In this document: piece after piece, positions 1 through 9,027 of the stretch
Numbering within the stretch: the stretch's first letter is position 1
Layout: every line of letters starts with the position of its first letter
From: Campylobacteraceae bacterium
GTDB lineage: Bacteria; Campylobacterota; Campylobacteria; Campylobacterales; Campylobacteraceae
Assembly (NCBI GenBank): GCA_031263195.1
Contig: JAISGD010000024.1
Coordinates: 1 to 64,000, forward strand
Length of the DNA: 64,000 bases
Reading direction: 5' to 3'
Notes under the pieces: generated by a model
Database searches by the model: none
What the model was told of the DNA's origin: nothing
Seen by the model: only the letters and a program-made list of their open reading frames with translations
Position numbers and translations under genes: made by a program

Positions 1-420
1 TTTATAAAAGTAAAAAATTCTATAACTTTGGTACTTAATGTTAGGTAAAAAAGTGTTAATTTTTGTGAAAAAGTGAAAAGTAAGATATTTGTTGATGAAA
101 TTGAGGATTATTTTGGTTATAAATGATATTAACACATTTAAAAGATATCGATTTTAGTCTTAGGTTGTTTCCAATTTTTTTTGTATATCCAAGAGCTTTA
201 TCCGCAACTTTTCTCTTTTAACAAGTGCCAAATTTAATTCTACTCGTAAAAAAGGCGTTATTATCAAATATTCATTCCGCCTGTATTCTCTAAAATATTT
301 TCATTTCCAGTGTGTTCATTGGCTTCAAAATCTTTTGTTATGGCATATTGTTGGGTTAATCTTTACAATTTAGACTATATAAATCGTTACTATTTAAAGC
401 AAAGAAGGCGCAGAGAGGAT
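1..420. other. Gene-free AT-rich edge region
   Basis: I see no convincing reading frame with a ribosome-binding site here on either strand. The stretch is AT-rich and full of stop codons. It lies downstream of the minus-strand pcm gene, so it probably holds that transcript's 3' end, but I find no clear hairpin followed by a T-run. Confidence 0.4.
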
Positions 421-1107
421 TTATCCCTTGTTTGTACCGTCTATGATGGGTACAAATAAGCACTCTTCCAATGTCTTTACTCTTATGCCGCTTTTTGTTT
501 TTGTAAATTGCGTGATCAACTGCTGGATACTTTCGGAAGATTTTTGCGGGGATTTTGAAGATACTTCCATAGGAGCTACAAGTATACCGCCATCTCTTAG
601 TTGTTCAAATAGTATGTCCGGTACCTTTTCGATAGATGCTGAGAGCAGTATCCTATCATATGGAGCGTAATCTCGCCAACCCCTTTGACCATCGTCAAAT
701 CTTGCGTGTATATTTGAAATCCCAAGTGTTTTAAAACATTTTTTAGCGTCTAATAGGAGAGATTCTATTCTCTCTATAGTAAAAACTCTTCTTATAAGTT
801 TTGATAAAATTGCCGCTTGATAACCGCTTCCACAGCCAATCTCCAATATAGAATCCACACTCTTATCTATGTCTAATGCCAAAGTCATTTTTGCGACTGT
901 CAAAGGAGAGCTTATCCATTGGTCTTGTGAGAGCGGCAGCGCATCCAACCTGTAGGCATGCTGTTTGAGACCTTTGGAGATAAATATTTCCCTGTCTATG
1001 TTTACAAAAGCGTCATACAAAGTCTTATTTAGCGGTACTTTATCGGCTATCTTATCAGCCATTGTTTGACACTTTTGGATTTTTAGCTTTGAGGCAAACT
1101 CACTCAT
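421..1107 (-). CDS. pcm: Protein-L-isoaspartate O-methyltransferase
   Basis: This cytosolic SAM-dependent enzyme methylates L-isoaspartyl residues so that age-damaged proteins can be repaired. The 228-residue product has the expected size. The SAM-binding glycine motif EIGCGSGYQAAIL sits at about residues 89-101. Before it is the family's substrate-loop region with ALPLSQDQWISSP, close to the usual IGxGQTISxP signature but with the GQT core altered to SQDQW. Post-motif segments (RVFTIERI, HARFDDGQRGW, ILLSAS, LRDGGILVAPM) follow in the usual order. The start codon has an AAGGA-type site a few bases upstream. The gene begins 11 bp after the nrdB stop on the same strand, so the two are probably co-transcribed. 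The family call is firm; the divergent QT motif is the only oddity. Confidence 0.9.
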   Translation of the reverse strand: MSEFASKLKIQKCQTMADKIADKVPLNKTLYDAFVNIDREIFISKGLKQHAYRLDALPLSQDQWISSPLTVAKMTLALDIDKSVDSILEIGCGSGYQAAILSKLIRRVFTIERIESLLLDAKKCFKTLGISNIHARFDDGQRGWRDYAPYDRILLSASIEKVPDILFEQLRDGGILVAPMEVSSKSPQKSSESIQQLITQFTKTKSGIRVKTLEECLFVPIIDGTNKG

Positions 1108-1118
1108 AGCTTAAGTCC

Positions 1119-2141
1119 TTAAAAATCATCAAAAGACAAGCTTCCTTTGCTATAGTTACTGACATTTCCCTCAAAGAAATTTGTTTTTTGGTCGTTAAAA
1201 CGTGAAAAATCATCTACCCATTTAATAGGATGTTTAGAATTATAAAGCTTCTCGAAACCAACTGCTTTGAGTCGTTCGTCTATCAGGTATTGTATATATT
1301 GTTCAATGATATCATCCGTAAATCCCATAATTTGATTTTGTGTGATATATTTTCCCCACTCTATCTCAAGTGCGCCGGCGGTTTTAAACATATCATATAT
1401 TCTATCTTTCAATTCTATTGTAAAGATATCAGGACGTTCTTTTTGGACACTGTTTATCATATTTTGAAAAAGCAGCAGGTGAGTTATCTCGTCTCGCTGG
1501 ATAAATCTTATCATTTGTGCACTGCCAAGCATTTTCCCCGCTCTTGCCAAGGAGTATATAGAGGCAAATCCTGCGTAAAAATAAAGCCCCTCTAATATCT
1601 GATTTGCAAACATTGCAAGCACTATTTTTTCTTCCGTTACATCTCCCGCCAATTGCTCGTAAATACCGGAAATATAGTCGTTCTTTTTACGCAAAACATC
1701 ATCGTGTTTTTCCATCTCATAGATAAGGTCTGTATTGTCGCAAATGGCTTCCGCCATAACAGCATAAGACTTTGAGTGATTTGCTTCTTCATAAGCTTGC
1801 CTTGCAAGACAGGCGTTTATCTCAGGTGCGGTTATATAAGGGTTGATATTGTCGGCTAAGTTGTTAGTTTGAAAGCTGTCCATACTAATCAACTGTGACC
1901 AAACCAAATCGTACATTCTTCTCTCTGAAGCTGTCAGATTTTTATTGTAATCTACAACATCGTTTGTAGTATCAACCTCTCGCGGAAACCAAGTGTTTGC
2001 CTCCATAACGTCCCAAAGTTTCAGTGCCCAAGTGTATTTTGCTTTTGTAAAATTCAGAATACCATGAGGATTGCCGCTAAAAATCCTGCGCTCATTGAGA
2101 GTTTCGTTGGAACTTGGATTGTAGATATGTTTTCTGTCCAT
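1119..2141 (-). CDS. nrdB: Class Ia ribonucleotide reductase beta subunit
   Basis: NrdB carries the di-iron tyrosyl radical that lets NrdA reduce ribonucleotides to deoxyribonucleotides. Starting at the ATG at 2141, which has AAAGGTT just upstream, the protein is 340 residues. An upstream in-frame start at 2183 would add 14 residues but lacks a good ribosome-binding site. Metal and radical residues are visible: Asp88 in SMDSFQTN, and Glu119, His122 and Tyr126 in the run EEANHSKSY; the second-half ligands lie in ANQILEGLYF and RDEITHLLLF. The C-terminal acidic and aromatic tail ending SFDDF fits the NrdA-docking peptide. nrdA is not in this window. The enzyme needs oxygen to form the radical, consistent with microaerobic growth. 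Confidence 0.95.
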   Translation of the reverse strand: MDRKHIYNPSSNETLNERRIFSGNPHGILNFTKAKYTWALKLWDVMEANTWFPREVDTTNDVVDYNKNLTASERRMYDLVWSQLISMDSFQTNNLADNINPYITAPEINACLARQAYEEANHSKSYAVMAEAICDNTDLIYEMEKHDDVLRKKNDYISGIYEQLAGDVTEEKIVLAMFANQILEGLYFYAGFASIYSLARAGKMLGSAQMIRFIQRDEITHLLLFQNMINSVQKERPDIFTIELKDRIYDMFKTAGALEIEWGKYITQNQIMGFTDDIIEQYIQYLIDERLKAVGFEKLYNSKHPIKWVDDFSRFNDQKTNFFEGNVSNYSKGSLSFDDF

Positions 2142-2399
2142 TTTTGTAACCTTTAAATGAGTATGTGGCGATGATTTTATCATATTTTTCTTAGGAAAGA
2201 GTACAAGGTATTAGTTTTAAATTTGTTTAATATGCGCTTGTTTTCCTTTATTGTTCTTGAAATCAACCGATTTATTTTATGGTGATAAAAATCATTATGC
2301 TGCAATTTGCTCGACTTTTACATTTTTTATATTCAACGTCAAAATATTTTTTTACAGGAAAATTGACTTTGTCAAAAATCTATTTATCCTGTTAATGGG

Positions 2400-2939
2400 T
2401 TATTTTTGATAAAATTTTTCTATCTCACCAATATAAATTCTGTGATAATCTTTAGCGGGATAGAGGTTGTCAATATTTTTGTCTGCAAAGTTTTCGGGCT
2501 TAAAATCGCTGATATAGATTTTTTTACAGACAATTATCTCTTTTGCCTCTTCAAAACTTATAACATCGTCGTCAAAATAGATAGGTGTTATCTCGGCTTC
2601 TTTGGCTTTGTCTATATCGCGTCCGGATTTGCTGCCGCAAATTTTGTGGACGCTGCTTTTTAGCTGTTTATCAAAAAATGTTAAGGTAAAATGTTCATTT
2701 TTTCCCATAAAACTGTAAGTGTGTCTCGTGGGTCTGACAAATATAAATACAACACTGCGTTCCCATAGATACCCCACGCTTCCCCATGAAGCCGTCATGG
2801 TATTATAATCGCTCTTAACACCTGAAGTTATAAGCATCCATTCTTTGCTTATGCGCTCAATCACCGAACCCGTAAAGTCTTTAACAATACTTCTCTTTTT
2901 CCACTCTGTTGAGGCTTTTATCGCTTCTGTCTGTTGCAT
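2400..2939 (-). CDS. Flavin reductase-like domain protein
   Basis: The 179-residue product resembles the flavin-reductase / FMN-binding split-barrel family, whose members bind FMN and reduce it with NAD(P)H or act as flavoprotein oxidoreductases. The N-terminal half shows the typical order: a strand with WMLITSG, then NTMTASWGSVGYLW, then VVFIFVRPTRHTYSF and HFTLTFFD. A site at AGGAGAA precedes the ATG. There are no transmembrane segments. It stands alone, about 260 bp from nrdB and about 360 bp from the dus cluster, so context does not name a substrate. The sequence does not allow choosing between a free flavin reductase and a specific oxidoreductase. Confidence 0.7.
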   Translation of the reverse strand: MQQTEAIKASTEWKKRSIVKDFTGSVIERISKEWMLITSGVKSDYNTMTASWGSVGYLWERSVVFIFVRPTRHTYSFMGKNEHFTLTFFDKQLKSSVHKICGSKSGRDIDKAKEAEITPIYFDDDVISFEEAKEIIVCKKIYISDFKPENFADKNIDNLYPAKDYHRIYIGEIEKFYQK

Positions 2940-3303
2940 AGGTTCTCCTTTTTTGACTTTAAAAATTATACTACAAAATTAATAGTCATGCCATATTTTC
3001 TGTAATAACAATTAAATTTTATCGATATAAGCAGTATAGACCATATGATTGTTATCTAAAATTCACCTGTATTTTACGACATAGTCAATATTCACGTCAT
3101 GAAATTGGGAGATTATATTTATCCAAATTTGTAGTTTTTAGAATATATACTATGCAAGAGTCAAAAGAATTTTGCGGAGCATCGCCGCGCATTTTTTATT
3201 TGATCATACACTATTTGTTTCGTTTGTATTCCAAAAGCGATTGGCTTCATTATTGTCATCAATTGTTTGACATATTACTGCTGTTGTGCAGATCTTCTGA
3301 AAT
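2940..3303. other. Intergenic region, no gene seen
   Basis: No supported reading frame is present in this 364-bp gap between two minus-strand genes. A weak GC-rich hairpin (GCGG / CCGC with a 7-nt loop, near 3175-3190) followed by a T-run faces the plus strand, where nothing is transcribed into it. I do not assign it a function. Confidence 0.35.
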
Positions 3304-4236
3304 TTAACGAAAAAACCGTTCAATCTCCTCTTTTACTCTATCTGTACTTTCTATCTGATTTATTAGATAACGGAATGCAGTTGCATTTGGGAAAGACTTT
3401 GAGTAAGCATGCAAATGTTTTCTGAAGATATTAACGCCGATATCGCCATAAAAATCCATCATTAAATCAAAGTGTTCAAGCACTATTTCGCGAATTTTTT
3501 CTTTTGATACCTGTGCTATGTTGTGTTTAAGACAGTGAAATATCCAAGGGTTGCCTACAGCTCCGCGCCCTATCATTACTCCTTCGCATTTTGTAAACTC
3601 TTGAACTTTGCGCGCATTTTCATAAGTTGTGATATCTCCATTTGCAAAAACAGGGATTTTAACTGCCTCTTTTGCAATTTTAATAGCTTCATAATCAACT
3701 TCTGCTTTATATCCGCCACTTCTGGTTCTGCCGTGAATACTAACAAAATCAGCTCCTGCCGCCTCAATAGTTTTAGCGATAACCTCCGGTGTTTTTTCAT
3801 CAAATCCGATGCGGGTTTTGACTGATGTGTAACGTTTGGCGGAGTACTTTTTTATGGTTTCTACAATTTTTGCCAAATGTGTTAAATCTCGCAAAAGCGA
3901 TGAACCGGCATCTTGCGCGACAATCTTTGGCACGGGACAACCACAATTTAAATCAATCCCTGTTATACCGTCTATATCATTTAAAATTTGTATGGCTTTG
4001 ATGATATTTTTTATATCGCTTCCGGCGATCTGGACAATATATGTATCCTCTTCAGGTGCTTTTTTTAACATATGAAATGTTTTTTTGGAGTCATAAGCCA
4101 AAGCGTTTGCGCTAATCATCTCTGAAAATGTTAAATCTACGCCGAATCTTTTGCAGATAGTACGAAAAGGCAGGTCGGTAAAACCGGCCAATGGTGCCAA
4201 AGCTGTTAAACTTTGACCAAAATCAATCTCGCGCAT
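3304..4236 (-). CDS. dus: tRNA-dihydrouridine synthase
   Basis: Dus enzymes use FMN and NADPH to reduce uridines in tRNA D-loops to dihydrouridine. The 310-residue product has the TIM-barrel start LAPLAGFTDLPFR (about residues 13-25). The active-site motif NCGCP lies at 97-101, with Cys100 the likely catalytic acid. SIHGRTRSGGY, FANGDI and GVMIGRGAVGNPWIF are the phosphate and FMN-binding segments. It is the last gene of a minus-strand run and overlaps the upstream membrane-protein gene by 14 bp. The same order (dus, membrane protein, dksA) is known from Campylobacter jejuni. Whether it is DusB or another subclass cannot be fixed by eye. Confidence 0.92.
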   Translation of the reverse strand: MREIDFGQSLTALAPLAGFTDLPFRTICKRFGVDLTFSEMISANALAYDSKKTFHMLKKAPEEDTYIVQIAGSDIKNIIKAIQILNDIDGITGIDLNCGCPVPKIVAQDAGSSLLRDLTHLAKIVETIKKYSAKRYTSVKTRIGFDEKTPEVIAKTIEAAGADFVSIHGRTRSGGYKAEVDYEAIKIAKEAVKIPVFANGDITTYENARKVQEFTKCEGVMIGRGAVGNPWIFHCLKHNIAQVSKEKIREIVLEHFDLMMDFYGDIGVNIFRKHLHAYSKSFPNATAFRYLINQIESTDRVKEEIERFFR

Positions 4237-5251
4237 TACAAATAAAATAGTCAGTATCTATAAATTTTCCATTATCACGTAAAAATAGAAGAATTTTAAA
4301 TTTCTCAAAATCACCTTCATCAGTGCCGTCCAAAAATTCTCTGGCTTTATCGATGAGTCTTAATTCAAAGAGAATATATAAATACGAAAATGCCGCATCG
4401 TGATTTTTAAGCTGTAAATTATCATATAATTTTAAAAGAGTATCCGGCTCAAGCACATTTTTAAGCGTTTTAGCAGTAGTCAAAAATCCATTTGCATCTA
4501 AGTCGTTAGTTTCCAAAAGTTCTTTAATTTCCTCAATGCTTAATGTGAATTTATCCTCTTTGTCGGCGAATCTTTTGAGTAAGTCCAAAACCATTTTGTT
4601 TGTGAGTTTATATTTGTAAATTTTAATATCTGCGTATGAGGCTTGATTTAAAAGCGCGTCAAAAGCTTTTTTGCAAGCTTCACTATCCAGTGTCGGGCAG
4701 TGTTTTAAAATTTCGCTTATGGACTTTTTATCATCTTTAGCGAAATTCAGGCGATTTTGGTTTAATAATTCATTATCGCTTCTGAGACGGAATTTTTTCA
4801 AATCTACATATTCGCCATTTCTTATTTTTTCTAAAATCTCATAAATATCATCAATTTCTTTCTCGCCCGTTTTGGTGTCTTCGCTTTTAGGGTTAAATTT
4901 CATTCTTTTGAGGGCGATAGACAGCACCTTAAAAGGATCCGATTTGTATTCAAACTCTTTTTCTTCACCAAGAAGTGTGTATTTTATCTCAGTAATCAAT
5001 GCTTCATAATCTTTTTTCATCAATCTTTTTATAAAGAAATTTTTAACAGAGTAAAATACCATATGTGCTACGGAAGCTACCAGCAGTATGAATGCCGGAA
5101 CGATAAACCACACAGCTACGGGAAGTTTCAAGGAGTATCCGAACATTGTCAACGTATAATATGTATTTTCACTTGGAACGATAGAGTAGGTATAAATTCC
5201 AACAATCGCCAGCAGTAAAAATGAAAAAAACAGATATGCTTTTATACCCAT
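4223..5251 (-). CDS. Conserved membrane protein of the dksA-dus cluster
   Basis: The 342-residue product has two N-terminal membrane segments, at about residues 4-24 and 45-68. A long charged, largely helical cytoplasmic part follows, rich in Lys, Glu and Asp, without a recognisable catalytic motif. It shares one base with the end of dksA's coding region and overlaps dus by 14 bp, so translation is probably coupled. A membrane protein at the same position is known in C. jejuni, which supports it being a real lineage-specific gene. I do not recognise a family with a known role and assign no function. Confidence 0.75.
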   Translation of the reverse strand: MGIKAYLFFSFLLLAIVGIYTYSIVPSENTYYTLTMFGYSLKLPVAVWFIVPAFILLVASVAHMVFYSVKNFFIKRLMKKDYEALITEIKYTLLGEEKEFEYKSDPFKVLSIALKRMKFNPKSEDTKTGEKEIDDIYEILEKIRNGEYVDLKKFRLRSDNELLNQNRLNFAKDDKKSISEILKHCPTLDSEACKKAFDALLNQASYADIKIYKYKLTNKMVLDLLKRFADKEDKFTLSIEEIKELLETNDLDANGFLTTAKTLKNVLEPDTLLKLYDNLQLKNHDAAFSYLYILFELRLIDKAREFLDGTDEGDFEKFKILLFLRDNGKFIDTDYFICNARD

Positions 5252-5616
5252 TATAAACTCCTCTTATTCTTTGTCTGTTCAACTATTTCGCGGCAAATTA
5301 TGCAGTATTTTGCGTGTGATTTGATTTTAAGGCGCTGAATGCTTATCTCCTCTTCGCACATTTCGCATATGCCGTAAGTACCATTCTCTATTTTACCTAA
5401 CGCGTATTCTATTTCAAATAACTCTTTTGATTGTTGTACGCTTAACGCTTGACCTATAAAACTGCTTATATTTAAATTCGCCAAATCCGCGTCATCTCGC
5501 GCATCCGATATATCCATATCCCTTATCTCTTTAGCCGCGCCGTCTATGTTTTTCAATACCTGTTCCTTGCGGCTTAAAAGCAACTCTTTAAAAAACTCAA
5601 TATCATTTTTTTTCAT
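5251..5616 (-). CDS. dksA: DksA/TraR-family RNA polymerase regulator
   Basis: DksA-type proteins enter the secondary channel of RNA polymerase and, usually with ppGpp, adjust transcription of rRNA and amino-acid genes. The 121-residue protein has an N-terminal helical hairpin with an acidic tip (DARDDADLA, about 39-47). The C-terminal zinc finger has Cys84, Cys87, Cys105 and Cys108. It is somewhat shorter than the 151-residue E. coli DksA, as usual in this phylum. It lies between rlmH (17 bp upstream) and the membrane-protein gene (1-bp overlap), within one minus-strand transcription unit. The call is firm at family level. Confidence 0.9.
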   Translation of the reverse strand: MKKNDIEFFKELLLSRKEQVLKNIDGAAKEIRDMDISDARDDADLANLNISSFIGQALSVQQSKELFEIEYALGKIENGTYGICEMCEEEISIQRLKIKSHAKYCIICREIVEQTKNKRSL

Positions 5617-5633
5617 CGCTGTCCTTTGGTATT

Positions 5634-6092
5634 TTATTCCTTATGATACGGATGGTTATTTTTGATACACAATCCGCGATATATCTGTTCAAGCAATATT
5701 ACCTTTGCTATTTTATGCGCGTATGTTAGTCTACTTAAGCTTATAACTCTTTTAGTGCGATGCAAAAACTGCTCCTCAAAGCCATATGCGCCGCCTATAA
5801 AAAATCTTATATCCGCACTGTTTTCGAAAAGAGTACTAAACTGCATGCTTGTTATCTCTTCACCCTTTTCATCAAGCGCAATAGTATAACCCTTGAGATA
5901 TGGTTCATAAATGAGCGAATATGTGCTTTTTGCTGCATTTGCGCCTTTGCTTTGTGCTTGCGCTATGGATGCATTGAAAAGTGTTATCTCTTCTACTTTG
6001 GCAAATTTGGAGCACATCTTTATAAATTCACTGTTTAACTGTTTTATACTTGTAGACGCGCATTTTTCTATGGAGTAGACGCTAATCTTCAT
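5634..6092 (-). CDS. rlmH: 23S rRNA pseudouridine-1915 N3-methyltransferase
   Basis: RlmH is a SPOUT methyltransferase that modifies pseudouridine 1915 of 23S rRNA on the assembled ribosome. I place the start at the ATG at 6092, giving 152 residues beginning MKISVYSIEK; a longer start four codons upstream has no better site. The SAM-knot segments are visible as RFFIGGAYGFEE and ISLSRLTYAHKIAKVILLEQIYRG. The C-terminus NNHPYHKE is the diagnostic tail of the family. It overlaps the end of the upstream thiE-like gene by 11 bp. The neighbours dksA and accD match the C. jejuni order. Confidence 0.93.
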   Translation of the reverse strand: MKISVYSIEKCASTSIKQLNSEFIKMCSKFAKVEEITLFNASIAQAQSKGANAAKSTYSLIYEPYLKGYTIALDEKGEEITSMQFSTLFENSADIRFFIGGAYGFEEQFLHRTKRVISLSRLTYAHKIAKVILLEQIYRGLCIKNNHPYHKE

Positions 6093-6648
6093 AAAGTCCC
6101 GCACCTATTACAAGATATGCTACGTTAGCTATGCGGTCATTAAGTTTTACACCGCCTATTGCCGCTACGGGCTTTTTTGATAGCAAAGCAAGCGTTGAGA
6201 GTCTCTCTCCTAAAATATTATTGGTATTTTTTGTATAGGTTCTTCTATATGCGCCAAGCCCGATATAATCAACGCTTGTGCTATTTGCTTCCAAAATCTC
6301 TTTTTCATTGTGCGTTGAAATACCAAGTATCTTGCCGCCGATAATTTCACGTACGCATTCCACACTCTTTGCAGTACTGTTTGCATACTTCAAAAGGTCG
6401 TCCTGTCCTAAATGCAGTCCATCGCAAAATGGCGCTAACAATATATCGTCATTTACAATTAAGGATGCATCTAAACTCTCTTTTATCATTAAAATATCGT
6501 CTTTTTTCTCTTCAAAACTACCTGTTTTATTTCTGTACTCCACTATTGTCGCGCCAAGATTGCGCACTGTCTCTATGATCCACGAGAGCGTTTTAGCGTT
6601 TTTTTCCATAGTCGCGATATCTATTAAAGCAAAGAGTCTAGCGTTCAA
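6082..6648 (-). CDS. Thiamine-phosphate synthase-like (TMP-TenI fold) protein
   Basis: ThiE joins the pyrimidine and thiazole halves of thiamine; TenI-like relatives share the fold but not always the reaction. The 188-residue product shows a TIM-barrel order with VEYRNKTG, DDILLAPFCDGLHLGQDDL, the segment VDYIGLGAYRRTYTK, and VAAIGGVKLNDRI. The substrate segment that normally reads GLHLGQxD is kept. The usual phosphate-binding ending (GGI...GADGVAV) is shortened to VIGAGLYED. At 188 residues it is shorter than the roughly 210 of typical ThiE. It overlaps accD and rlmH by 11 bp each, so it belongs to this operon. Enzymatic activity as ThiE is an inference. Confidence 0.65.
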   Translation of the reverse strand: MNARLFALIDIATMEKNAKTLSWIIETVRNLGATIVEYRNKTGSFEEKKDDILMIKESLDASLIVNDDILLAPFCDGLHLGQDDLLKYANSTAKSVECVREIIGGKILGISTHNEKEILEANSTSVDYIGLGAYRRTYTKNTNNILGERLSTLALLSKKPVAAIGGVKLNDRIANVAYLVIGAGLYED

Positions 6649-7498
6649 GCTCCGCCTTTAAATCAGGCAAAAAATATTTTAACAGATCGCATATCGTACG
6701 CTTTAAGTCACCCCTTTTGACTATCATATCAATAAGTCCGTGTTCTAGTAAAAACTCAGCTTTTTGGAAGCCTTCCGGTAGTTCCGAACCTATCGTTTGC
6801 TTGATAACTCTTTGTCCCGCAAATCCTATAAGTGCGCCGGGTTCCGCCATAACTATATCCCCAAGCCATGCGAATGACGCACTCACACCGCCCATTGTCG
6901 GGTCTGTTAAAACGGATATATACGGTAGTTTTGCTTCGGAGAGTTTTGTTAAAACCGCTGATGTTTTCGCCATTTGCATTAAAGAGAATGTACTCTCTTG
7001 CATTCTGGCTCCGCCGCTAGCGCTTACTATGACAACACCTTGTTTTTTCTTGATTGCGCGATTTACGGCTCGCACTATCATTTCGCCTTCCACAGAGCCT
7101 AAACTCCCACCCATAAAGCTAAAATCAAACACTGCAAGCTGTATAGCAATACCATTTATAGTGCATTCGCCACTGATAATGGCGGAGTTGCGTCCCGTTT
7201 TTGCATTCGCTTCCTCTATGCGCTTTTTATATGACTTTTTATCCACAAATTTTAGCGGGTCGACAGCACAAAGATTCTCATCGTAAGATATAAAACTATT
7301 TTTATCGGCTAAAAGTTCTACACGTTCATTTGCGCTGATACGCATGTGAAATCCGCATTTTGGGCAGACGTAAGATTGGAGTATAATCTCTTTTTTATAC
7401 ATTAATGCGCCGCATGATTCGCATTTTATCCAATAGCTTGGCGTCTCTGCTTGTGTAGGCTGGACTCTGCGGCTTTTGAAAAGTTCCGTAAATTTCAT
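6638..7498 (-). CDS. accD: Acetyl-CoA carboxylase carboxyltransferase subunit beta
   Basis: AccD, with AccA, transfers carboxyl groups from carboxybiotin to acetyl-CoA and makes malonyl-CoA for fatty-acid synthesis. The 286-residue protein has the N-terminal zinc ribbon (Cys26, Cys29, Cys45, Cys48). The crotonase-fold core follows with ISGECTING, VFDFSFMGGSLGSVEGE, VIVSASGGARMQE and VLTDPTMGGVSASFA. The acyl-CoA oxyanion glycines are intact. It overlaps the IMPase-family gene upstream by 4 bp and the thiE-like gene downstream by 11 bp. accA is not in this window. Confidence 0.96.
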   Translation of the reverse strand: MKFTELFKSRRVQPTQAETPSYWIKCESCGALMYKKEIILQSYVCPKCGFHMRISANERVELLADKNSFISYDENLCAVDPLKFVDKKSYKKRIEEANAKTGRNSAIISGECTINGIAIQLAVFDFSFMGGSLGSVEGEMIVRAVNRAIKKKQGVVIVSASGGARMQESTFSLMQMAKTSAVLTKLSEAKLPYISVLTDPTMGGVSASFAWLGDIVMAEPGALIGFAGQRVIKQTIGSELPEGFQKAEFLLEHGLIDMIVKRGDLKRTICDLLKYFLPDLKAELER

Positions 7499-8211
7499 AT
7501 AGATAACTCCGCTATAAAATTATGAATTTTATCAAATATTCCCTTATCTTTACTTACAAGCAGTATGTTTTTAGCTTTGAACCTATACAAATCCTCACTC
7601 ATGTACCATCCGGCCGCTATGTCAAACTCTCTCGTGCTGCCGCGGAAAAGCACAAAATCTACTTCATGAGATAGTGCCAAAGAGAGTGCTAATGCGCCCA
7701 TGGTTCTATATTTAAATGAAGCTTGGCATAGTTTACGACTAATATTTTGAGATTGATGAGCTTTTTCAAAAATACCAATACCTTGAAGCGGGTTGGATGT
7801 TATTTTTTCTATTTTGTCTTGAAGAAAAAATCTCCGCTCAAAACGACTCCCATCTTTTATATACATATGTCCGGCGGCAAAATTTGCAACAACGCCACTG
7901 ATAATGTTTCCATCTTTTTTTAAGGCTGCCGAAGAGCCAAAATATGGAATATTTGAAGCGAAATTTTTACTTCCGTCTATCGGGTCAACAATGACAATAT
8001 TTTTGCCATCCCCTATAAACCCGCTCTCTTCGCTGTAAATTTGCCCAAATTGACTCAAATATTTTATAAAAATCGCCTCCGCCATCAAATCAGCTTTCAA
8101 GCTGACATCTCCGCCAAATCCCTTTTTACATTTTTCGCATAAATTCTTTTCATTATTTAAAAGTCGATATATTTCACGATTTGCTTCTATGCAAGATAGT
8201 ATAAAATCCAT
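7495..8211 (-). CDS. Inositol monophosphatase-family phosphatase
   Basis: Proteins of this Mg2+-dependent family dephosphorylate sugar or inositol phosphates, fructose-1,6-bisphosphate or PAP. The 238-residue product has the three metal motifs in order: EESGF (Glu61-Glu62), VDPIDGSKNF (Asp76, Asp79) and the C-terminal EFDIAAGWYMSED in place of the usual WDxAAG. The replacement of WD by FD is conservative. It is the first gene of the accD operon and overlaps accD by 4 bp. A homologue lies beside accD in C. jejuni (called suhB there). The true substrate is unknown. Confidence 0.85.
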   Translation of the reverse strand: MDFILSCIEANREIYRLLNNEKNLCEKCKKGFGGDVSLKADLMAEAIFIKYLSQFGQIYSEESGFIGDGKNIVIVDPIDGSKNFASNIPYFGSSAALKKDGNIISGVVANFAAGHMYIKDGSRFERRFFLQDKIEKITSNPLQGIGIFEKAHQSQNISRKLCQASFKYRTMGALALSLALSHEVDFVLFRGSTREFDIAAGWYMSEDLYRFKAKNILLVSKDKGIFDKIHNFIAELSI

Positions 8212-8282
8212 ACGAACTCCTTTTTTCTATTTTATCTTAGCTAATGTTTGCTAAAATAAATGCATATATTAAAGGGATAAAA

Positions 8283-8903
8283 GTGCAGGGTTTTATCGTA
8301 CATATCAACAGAGTCAAAGATGAGGATTTGATTGTCAGCATACTTTCCGAAGATAAACTGAGAATCGCTTATAGATTTTACGGGGCGCGTCACTCCGTAA
8401 TAAATACGGGTTATTTAATAGATTTTGAAACGCAATTTTCCACCCGTTCCAACCTCGCACAACTAAGAAATGTCATACATTTAGCGCAAAAATGGAATCT
8501 TGACAGAGATCGTTTCTACTTTTGGCAAAGCTTCATTAAACTTTTTTATGAGCATTTAAAAGATGTGGAAAATATAGATAGATTTTACTTTAACTTACTC
8601 AATAGTTCTGCCGACAAGTGGTACAAACAAAATCCTAAGAGAGTTGCCGTAGAGGCATATCTTGAACTTTTGCATTTCGAAGGCAGACTGCACTCTTTAA
8701 AGCAATGTTTTTTATGTGAGGAGAGGATTAAAGATGAGAATATAGCACTTGCCCGCGCATACTTGCCCGCGCATACAATATGCATACATAATACGGGTCT
8801 ATATATAGGCAAATTAAAACAACTTTTTGATACAAAAAAGACACTATTTTTAGATGATGATGAAACGGAGTATCTTTATAGAGTAATGAATGAGGGATTT
8901 TAA
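8283..8903 (+). CDS. recO: DNA repair protein RecO
   Basis: RecO anneals single strands and loads RecA with RecR in the RecFOR pathway. I choose the GTG at 8283, preceded by AAAGGG, giving 206 residues beginning (V/M)QGFIVHINRVKDED, an OB-fold start like other epsilonproteobacterial RecO proteins. An ATG at 8244 would add 13 residues. The central helical region is followed by CFLCEERI, one remaining Cys pair of the zinc site, and a TKKTLFLDDDE ending. It is read divergently from the accD operon, 71 bp away. A perfect 14-bp tandem repeat lies inside the gene near its 3' end. Confidence 0.82.
   Translation: MQGFIVHINRVKDEDLIVSILSEDKLRIAYRFYGARHSVINTGYLIDFETQFSTRSNLAQLRNVIHLAQKWNLDRDRFYFWQSFIKLFYEHLKDVENIDRFYFNLLNSSADKWYKQNPKRVAVEAYLELLHFEGRLHSLKQCFLCEERIKDENIALARAYLPAHTICIHNTGLYIGKLKQLFDTKKTLFLDDDETEYLYRVMNEGF
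8747..8774 (+). repeat. 14-bp perfect tandem repeat within recO
   Basis: Two adjacent exact copies of ACTTGCCCGCGCAT occupy 8747-8760 and 8761-8774. Fourteen is not a multiple of three, so gain or loss of one unit would shift the frame of the last 45 or so codons of recO. With two copies the downstream frame reads as a normal RecO C-terminus. Confidence 0.95.
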
Positions 8904-9027
8904 AAGCAGTGTAAACAAAAGAATTTAATAATATAAAAAATTCAAACATTTTATTTATAGAGCTTGAAAATTGTTTATTTTAAAGAGTTGTTTGATATAA
9001 TATTGCACAAAATTTGCAGGAGAACAC

